Under the pieces are notes generated by a model. It saw nothing but the letters and a program-made list of their open reading frames with translations, did no database searches and was not told where the DNA came from. From the NCBI RefSeq assembly GCF_000143535.2, contig NC_037311.1, positions 3,100,001-3,164,000 of the forward strand: a DNA stretch of 64,000 nucleotides. Reading direction: 5' to 3'. This stretch comes from Botrytis cinerea B05.10. Lineage: Eukaryota > Ascomycota > Leotiomycetes > Helotiales > Sclerotiniaceae. Shown one piece after another: positions 53,620 to 64,000 of this stretch (position 1 is the stretch's first letter; every line of letters starts with the position of its first letter). Made by a program: the position numbers and the translations under genes.

Positions 53620-54869
53620 TCACCTGCCCATTCCTATAGAATATGGTCTTTCCCTATCTCCTATTGATATAGAGTCGCTGTGTTCCTGTGTTGTCAATTC
53701 CCTCTGACCTTCCAAGTCTACTTCCCTCCTAGGTAATGTTGAAGCCAAGGGCTTCATGTCGTAGGTCACTCTGTCATATTGATGGGCGGTGGCTCTAGAC
53801 CTCCCGCTACTAAACTGTATATACGACGAATTCGATGCCTTCGTCTGGCCGGTCTTCTTTGAGATGTAACGATCCCAAAGAATCTTTAATGGTGGTATGC
53901 TTCCACAGACTATCAGGATGAATGCCTCAGCGCCACTCCAGACGAACAAATCGTACGTTGCCCCTGTATCAATGTTAGAATTCACGGCTTTGCGCTTGCT
54001 TTCTTGTAGTCTGGAAGCCTTACAGGTGATATCTTCTCGAGCACTGAGTTCTGTCAAATAAGATATCTTGACTGATCCGCAAACCGCAGCTCTAAAATTG
54101 ATGCGGTTAGCTGGAAATTTCTCGATGAAGTGAAGACCGTAGCAGGATACATACATAATGCCCCCTCCCAAGAGTGTACAGATTCCAATCTTTTTCCTCA
54201 AGCTCATTTTCAACCTCCAAAAGAACAATATGGGAGAGATTGCGAGAAGCGCATCGATGAAAACTAGCCAGGTAGCACAGAATATTGCAAAATCCGATTG
54301 GACTTTTGGCTCCCAGCAGGTGTGTGGGACTGTTGGATCCCAAAGCGCCTTTGCAGGTGTGCATTGAACGTATGTCAAAACAATATCGACGAAAACGAAG
54401 ACGAGGCAAGAGATGATACAAGACCAAAGGAAAGGCTTAGGCCATTTTGGAGTCGGCGAAAGAAGTCGCATTATCAAGAAAGCGACCGATACTTTTCCCA
54501 GGCAAATTGCTAGAATAACGAAAGGCTGCAGCAGCCAGGTCATTTTGATCGCAAATTCTTGCTCCTCTGGAGGAATGTAATACAGGTGCCTATCGCCGCC
54601 ATGTAGAGCCTGGACGGTGACAAACCCACAGAAAACGAGGAAACTAACAGAATAATGGTTAACAATTGCCGTGATTGATTGGGTACCAGTACCAATACAT
54701 ACTTGATCAAAGTACAAAGCATAACCCAATCATCTCTCCCTAGCACTTTGATCGTGATTCTGGCCCAAAACCTCATAGCGACCACAATGCAAGAAATAGC
54801 AGCTTGTGCCCACATAATTGCCATGATAGTTGGTCCCCTATCAATATCCCCTCCAGCTGGGGTCTCCAT
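53620..54869 (-). CDS. Rhodopsin-like (PTH11-related) integral membrane protein
   Basis: A fungal seven-helix membrane protein of 355 aa without a CFEM domain. Exons: 54869-54703, 54643-54155, 54091-54024 and 53963-53620. Seven hydrophobic segments fit the fungal rhodopsin-domain family: the start MAIMWAQAAISCIVVAMRFW, the FGKVSVAF-like helix (here CLGKVSVAFLIMRL), QCTPAKALWDP with the conserved W and C, the LTELSAREDITW join and the closing YDLFVWSGAEAF helix. The C-tail (about 80 residues) is polar with Ser/Arg. The two introns near the end restore the SYLTELSAREDITWATYDLF order. Members are often annotated as PTH11-like receptors and lie near secondary-metabolite clusters, but their function is unproven. 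It is on the same strand as the PKS, with 0.9 kb between stop and start. Confidence 0.85.
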
Positions 54870-58722
<3,853 letters not shown>

Positions 58723-59731
58723 ATGATTTGGGTAATTTATGGATGAAGAATAACCTTTGCATAATATCATTCTCACAAGGTAGACTATGTATATAGTAGT
58801 TCTGTTTAATAAACCAGATGGTACTCGTCATAAAGTGGTGTGAAATTTAGAATGTCGATTTGAACAACTCGGAGCGAATGCTGTCGAGCTGATCTATGGA
58901 GTCTGTTTGGGACAGTTTGTGAAGGAATCCAACTGTTTAATGAATAATGTGGTATTTAGCCGTAAAGAGTGATTTTTCATTGCTGATTGCATATTGAAAT
59001 TGCATATCAGGTAGCACCAAGTTTAATTATAGAATCAATAACTGTACAGACCAATCAAATGATTAGCTCGAAGTATTAATAATCATGATTGTATGATTGT
59101 TGTGTGACCTAACAAACAATACGTGGCTAAACAATAAGACATTAATCAAAAAATTGAGATATAGGTATTCTGTTACAAAAAGACATCATCCGATTTTATA
59201 TTGCTTGTTGTTGTCAGCCTCGCTTGAGGCACCAGTGGTGAGGTGGGGTGGTCAAATACACTGCCTACATGACATTCCAGGTGTAGATATCCTTGAAAGG
59301 GTATTCAAGCCACAGCCGCACGGATTGGAAGTTCTAATCCTATTTTTATATTATTGTTGTCTTACCCTCACTGTTTACCATCTATATTCCACAGTTTAGC
59401 CCCTCATTTGTGTACCTCAATTCATTGTAGACCTTACAAATGGTTCATATGAATAAGAATTATAGAGAAGCGTTGATGTCATCCGATTGGTAATTCGCTG
59501 CGTCAGAATGAAATATATAGGCGGGCTCTTTGGAATGATGTCAACTGAATACGTTGTATGGTTGCATTCCTGTACTTCTATCAATCCGCTGTGTTGGAAA
59601 CGCGAGGAATGCGGGGTTATAACCATAGACAATCCCCTGATAAGTTCTTTATTCTCACCCATCCACTCGAATTTTGTCGCTCAAGAACCTTTGCACTACC
59701 CGTATTTACTGTAAAAGCGATCAAATAAGTC
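58723..59731. other. Gene-free region
   Basis: This is 1.0 kb of AT-rich sequence between an O-methyltransferase stop and the next start on the same strand. I see no motif, repeat or RNA gene. Confidence 0.5.
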
Positions 59732-61386
59732 ATGAGTCGACGGCCTATAAGAGATGCCGTTAGTGGGATCATTGGGCTTGGTACTGATGCATATGCCTCC
59801 TTCAAAGAAAAGAAAGTTGGTTCAGAGAGCGTAGCAAGGGATATCCAGAGTGCAAAAGACCCAGAGGCTTCAGAGTCTTCGACTGTTGAAAACAGTAACT
59901 TTGCAACCGTCTCTGATGCTCATGAATACGAAAGTTATGATGAAGATGACGAAGGAGACTGGATCAGAGACGATACACAAGCTGAAATGTCTCCATACGA
60001 TCAGGAAATAGTAGATGAACCCGAGAGTGTTAAGCAAATACTTGGAGACTTCGGAAAGCAACATCCTGGCATATCATTCTCAACTCGACCAGACATAAAG
60101 CAAGGATTACCTGTTCCAATAATCATTCCCGAGCGAAGACCGGGATCTAAACATCGAGGATTCGTAAGAGCTTATGCACCAATTTTGATAGATTGTGGTA
60201 TAGATCAGGATACATTCATGGATTTTCTAGTAGGATTCGAAGCATCAATCAAGGTATGACCTATCTAGGTAGCAAAAAGACAACATCATGCATGGATCAA
60301 GTGCTAACAAATTACTCAGGCATCTCCATACTTTCATGTAATAAATTTGGCTGTGGCTGCGAGTGTGATTGCTGAAGGACTCGCTGTAGCACCAAGTATC
60401 ATTGTCCACGCCGCCGCATTCGCAGTACATACCAGCATTGAGTTTGGTAGAAGGGCATATATGTCTAAAGAGTACGTACCGTCAGATCCATTGATTGTCA
60501 AGCTGGGAGGTATGAATCTAATTCTACTCCCTAGACAGAATAAATATCTCGTCGGAATGAATGAAAAACTATTCAAACCACATGGACTTTATGCTATGCT
60601 CATGACCTGGAAATCAAGCAACTCTGCGGCTTCTCAACCACTTGTATCTACTGTTGATATGAACACCAAGCTTGTCAAGTCTGTAGCCTCACGTGAAGTC
60701 CAAGGTCGCAGTGGTTTTCATTCTGCCTCTGGTAGAACAATTGGACAGTCCCAGATGCCAGAAAGTGCAGAGTTGATATTTCCTCTATTAGAGACAGCTA
60801 CCGACGAACAAAAAGTAAATGCAATGAAAAAAGCAGGGGTCTGGTTTGGAGACTGGAGAGACAAGAGAAGCACGTCCAGATTTGTACGTTTCTGCATATC
60901 TTTAATCTTGAACTTTGCGTCTAGTATGATAGTATAAGAAATGAGAAATTGACTTTTTCAACAGGCGACCGAAAATCCTTCGACGACATTGGCGATAAAC
61001 ACTGGCGAGAAACAAGTTCCCTCATCACGCTGGGCAGATCCCTCTCACCCTGTAAATCAAGGTGGAATCATTGGAGTATTGTCCGGTGGTCATCTAGGGC
61101 GAGCTGCTAGAAAAGAAAGAAGAAGAGAGAGAAAAGGTTTGCCAAAGGATGAGAGCCCCAAGCCTCACAGAACTAGTATTTTGAGGACTGCGAAAAGAAA
61201 GCTTCACGAGGTTAGTCTAATCCACTTTTTAATTTGCTTTTATTTTTATTTTTATTTCAAAATAATAGCCTTATACTCACGTTTTAATAGGATGTGATGT
61301 ATCTCATGATCGTTAATATGCCTTCCGATGAAGAAATGAAGATTGTAACTAGCATGGCGAGGGGAAAGAAAGTAGAAGCTTCATAA
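59732..61386 (+). CDS. Uncharacterised fungal protein (475 aa)
   Basis: Exons: 59732-60253, 60320-60883, 60965-61210 and 61291-61386. The N-terminal half is acidic and low in complexity (residues 60-110, rich in Asp, Glu, Ser). A conserved core follows, RGFVRAYAPILIDCGID and FLVGFEASIKASPYFHVINL, then a small-residue-rich helix (VAASVIAEGLAVAPSIIVHA). The C-terminal third carries a basic stretch (RKERRRERK) and RWADPSHPVNQGG. I recall the RGFVRAYAP core from many fungal proteins of unknown function, often multi-copy, but I know no activity. No signal peptide and no catalytic motif are visible. It is convergent with the APH-like gene (55 bases between stops). Confidence 0.8.
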
Positions 61387-61441
61387 TGATGTCTTTTGGT
61401 TGAAGGATTCATTGGTCAGAAGTCGGTTTGCGTACCTTAGC

Positions 61442-62845
61442 TTATTGTTTTACCAGTGCTATGGGTATATTTGTTTCGAGTGCATTTAACCAGTCCTCAA
61501 TTTCCTTTACGCAGCTTTCAACACCACAAAATTTGCACGCAAATTCAAGCTCTCTCCTAATTTTTCCTCGATTGATCTCTTCTCTCCAATCGACCACCCT
61601 CTTGGCCATCTCCTCATCGTAGAGACGTCTTAATCGTACCACTTCAACTCTTTCCTCCACGTTTTCATGAATATTCTCTTGACATTCTGTACTCGGTTGT
61701 GGTGTATGATCAACACCTAAAAATTGCGGATATTGAGTTGCTTTCCAAGTCGGCATGGCAGTCGCGCTTTCCCATCCTAAAATGCCTGTTATATTTCCCA
61801 TGTCGTCAATCAAAATATTTCTCATCGATAAATCGTCATGGACAAGGACCGTGGATACTCTTGTTTCGGGAAATCTCTGCAGAACCTTAGCATGTACTTT
61901 TTGAACGAGCTTCTGAAGACTTTGTGCTTCGATCATTTCTTCTTCATTAGTCGAGGTTCGTAATGTAGTCGATAACTCCTTCCATATGGGTACTAACAGA
62001 GCTTCTAAATAGGAGCTGCTATCCGGGAAAGAACAGTATGAATTACTATCACTAATCGCAGCAATAGAGATTAACCGACCGACAAAGGGACGGACTTCTC
62101 TCGATATTTGATGTGACGTTCTGAAATCACCGTATCTATAGTCTGTAATGTAATCATCCGCATCTTGCGCGTCGAAAAGATTTCCAATGTCGTCAAAACT
62201 TGTCGCATATAGTTTTGTCTGATATTTCGCTATGTTCTTTACCACTTTCTCTTTGTGAGCAAATGACAGATTCTCCCATTCATCCTTGAGAAATTTTCCA
62301 TGTAGCTTTCTCACCAGAATCCACTCGAATCCCAATTTATTCCTTCTATTCGCATCCCAAGCAATTACTCTGGGGGCAGGAACCCCCAGTTTTCGGGCAA
62401 ACTTCATGGTCGTTACCTCACTCAAAGTTTCATCACTCTCTTGTAAAGGATATCGAACGCTTAAATGATAAACCCTCTCTTTCTTCTCCTCCCAGCCGTC
62501 TCTCCACTTAACCATCTGATAAACGATAACCTTGTAGACTTTCTTGAATGCCGTTCTGTTTTCAAATGATACTATGCAAAGACTATCATCTCGTAAGCCC
62601 AAACGATCTAGTACTAGTGCACGTATTCGCTCCATTTTTGGCTCAAATGGCCAGCGGGGGACTCCCCATAATGATAAATCTCTGGTGTAGGCAGAGAGAG
62701 TCATGACTTTTGATGCCGATTTAGGCAGTGGAATGGGTGATTGGGCTGGGACGGCATTGAGAGTGACGGTGGTATTGAGAGTAAGCTTTTGAATTTCACG
62801 CCTCTTGGGAAATCGAGGAATCAATTCCAAATTCTGAATTGCCAT
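61442..62845 (-). CDS. APH-like (aminoglycoside phosphotransferase fold) protein
   Basis: A single-exon gene of 467 aa with a protein-kinase-like APH fold. Visible motifs: YHLSVRYP and ETLSEVTTMKFAR (lysine and glutamate region of the N-lobe), LGVPAPRVIAWD, then the Brenner-type catalytic loop VHDDLSMRNILIDD and the following GILGWES. In active members the last motif reads DWE, with the Asp binding metal; here it is Gly. The C-terminal 120 residues are helical and charged. In fungi this family is very large and of unknown substrate; it is not evidence of drug resistance. The D-to-G change may mean reduced or lost kinase activity, or a read error could cause it. The frame is otherwise intact. 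Confidence 0.85.
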   Translation of the reverse strand: MAIQNLELIPRFPKRREIQKLTLNTTVTLNAVPAQSPIPLPKSASKVMTLSAYTRDLSLWGVPRWPFEPKMERIRALVLDRLGLRDDSLCIVSFENRTAFKKVYKVIVYQMVKWRDGWEEKKERVYHLSVRYPLQESDETLSEVTTMKFARKLGVPAPRVIAWDANRRNKLGFEWILVRKLHGKFLKDEWENLSFAHKEKVVKNIAKYQTKLYATSFDDIGNLFDAQDADDYITDYRYGDFRTSHQISREVRPFVGRLISIAAISDSNSYCSFPDSSSYLEALLVPIWKELSTTLRTSTNEEEMIEAQSLQKLVQKVHAKVLQRFPETRVSTVLVHDDLSMRNILIDDMGNITGILGWESATAMPTWKATQYPQFLGVDHTPQPSTECQENIHENVEERVEVVRLRRLYDEEMAKRVVDWREEINRGKIRRELEFACKFCGVESCVKEIEDWLNALETNIPIALVKQ

Positions 62846-63917
62846 GTTTCCGGCAGTGTCTGTCTCTGAAGCAGTGTGAGATTTGCAAGCAATGATGAAT
62901 AGCGAGAGACTAGTGATTATGCGAGGCCCTTAAAAAATTACAAATATGCGGTGATAATGAGAAAAACAAAAGAAAATTGAGAATTTAAAGAATGGCTGAA
63001 TTGAATCTTTGACTTTTAATTCTCTAGATAGGCTTTCAACGTGTATCTATAAGTGAAAGCTCGCGTCTACTCAGCCCCACGTTGGTGTAGGTCTAGTGGG
63101 CCAGGACAGGGCAGTACAGTACATGCGCGCGCTTGGGGTCTTTGAATATCGACATTGAGGCTTCTAGAGCTATTGTGGTCGCATTTGAGCATCGGTAAAA
63201 CATGAAACGTACCAAATCCACCAAAAATCTCGATATTAAGATTAGAATCTTGAATAACGACTTAAATGCGGGGTGGGATTGTGGGGTACATGGGATCTCG
63301 CGAGAATCCACAGAAATCCTTTGAGTTTGAGATCACATTCTATCTTACTTCAACGATGTATGTGGAACTCACGCTGACCTTTTTATTAAAAAATTGTGCA
63401 AGTATTCCTATTTAAAACTCATCCATTACCATGAAGGAGTCTCACGATGGACATTGAATGTTCCCACTACAAATGATCGCCGGAACCAAATAGGACTATC
63501 TCATGCCCACCAGGATGAGGCATGTAACAAACAGACTCAAGGTGTGCAACATAGACCTTTAGGAATGTTTAGTTAGTTTTTGCACCTAAAAGCTTAGTTT
63601 AGTGACTAGGATAATAGAAGTAAATCTATTAAGTTATGTCAAATGACGATAAGTGTTTCACACCAACATGGACAAGGCATGCTTCGATGGACTATAGATG
63701 TGCAACTCTGCCATTAAAAATGTTCTAATTGAAATATAAATTTGGGAAATCCGCTTAAAAAGCACAAGGCAATGCCTAATGTCATTTTAAGTTTTATTTA
63801 AATACAATCTTACATAAAGGACGGATCTATCCTTGACTATCCTTCGAGTACAAACACAGCCAACTAAACACCACTCGCCAAAGCTAGGTCTCATGCATAT
63901 CAACTCCATTTGGTCCA
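62846..63917. other. Gene-free region at right side
   Basis: This is 1.1 kb between the APH-like start and the last partial gene. It has short overlapping frames without motif. From about 63380 the plus strand is AT-rich, with no terminal-repeat structure that I can support. Confidence 0.45.
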
Positions 63918-64000
63918 TCATTGAACTGATGATCCAGCAGCAGAAGCAAAACTCTTCTCCACTAGAATTCTCTCCTCTGGGTACTTGGGATATCTCTGAC
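63918..64000 (-). CDS. Probable C-terminus of a gene beyond the window
   Basis: On the minus strand one frame stays open from the window edge for 26 codons and ends at a TGA (63920-63918) with the residues RYPKYPEERILVEKSFASAA then GSSVQ. The composition is protein-like and the frame would continue to the right. No family can be named from so few residues, and it may be a chance frame. Confidence 0.35.
   Translation of the reverse strand, partial: QRYPKYPEERILVEKSFASAAGSSVQ

Noticed and set aside
61442..62845. Drug-resistance gene
   Set aside because: The APH fold is used by a very large fungal family of unknown substrate, and the metal-binding Asp is missing; resistance cannot be inferred.
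62846..64000. LTR or other transposon end in the AT-rich right edge
   Set aside because: No paired terminal repeats, target duplication or transposase-like frame could be seen.

Overview
The window is nuclear DNA of a filamentous ascomycete. It has many short GT-AG introns (mostly 48-105 bp) with CTAAC-type branch points, AT-rich intergenic DNA, and fungal-only families: non-reducing polyketide synthases with SAT and PT domains, a C2H2 plus Zn2Cys6 regulator, and a rhodopsin-like (PTH11-related) membrane protein. Overall character suggests a leotiomycete, perhaps Sclerotiniaceae (Botrytis/Sclerotinia relatives); that placement is inference from memory of gene families. I rebuilt exon structures by hand. 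Each multi-exon gene given here has a coding length divisible by three, and conserved motifs read through the splice joints.

Left part (1-21 kb). The 3' end of an ABC transporter gene is followed by about 7.3 kb without a recognisable gene. Then comes a 938-aa Cmr1/Pig1/Smr1-type melanin regulator (two C2H2 fingers plus Zn2Cys6) and, facing it tail to tail, a complete 2163-aa non-reducing PKS (SAT-KS-AT-PT-ACP-ACP-TE/Claisen cyclase) of the 1,3,6,8-tetrahydroxynaphthalene (DHN-melanin) type. This pair is the best supported functional unit of the window.

Middle (24.8-41.3 kb). Three small redox genes lie together: a zinc alcohol/formaldehyde-dehydrogenase-like gene, a 107-aa ABM-fold monooxygenase, and a 409-aa FAD monooxygenase. 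The dehydrogenase and the ABM gene diverge from a shared 1.1 kb region that holds an imperfect 33-bp palindrome and repeated TATCCTTA/AAGGATA elements. Further right are a small predicted single-TM protein and two permeases of different APC-superfamily branches.

Right part (44.8-64 kb). A second, phylogenetically different non-reducing PKS of 2532 aa (SAT-KS-AT-PT-ACP-CMeT-esterase) is intact. It has the layout of synthases of C-methylated orsellinic-type acids. Next to it are a rhodopsin-like membrane protein, a class II O-methyltransferase, an uncharacterised 475-aa fungal protein and an APH-like kinase whose metal-binding DWE motif reads GWE. The window ends in the probable C-terminus of another minus-strand gene.

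Possible joint function: the regulator probably controls the first PKS. The second PKS with the O-methyltransferase, and possibly the FAD/ABM oxygenases, could form a separate small cluster making a C- and O-methylated aromatic polyketide. No reductase or dehydratase of the melanin pathway, no P450, no prenyltransferase and no MFS exporter is visible in the window.
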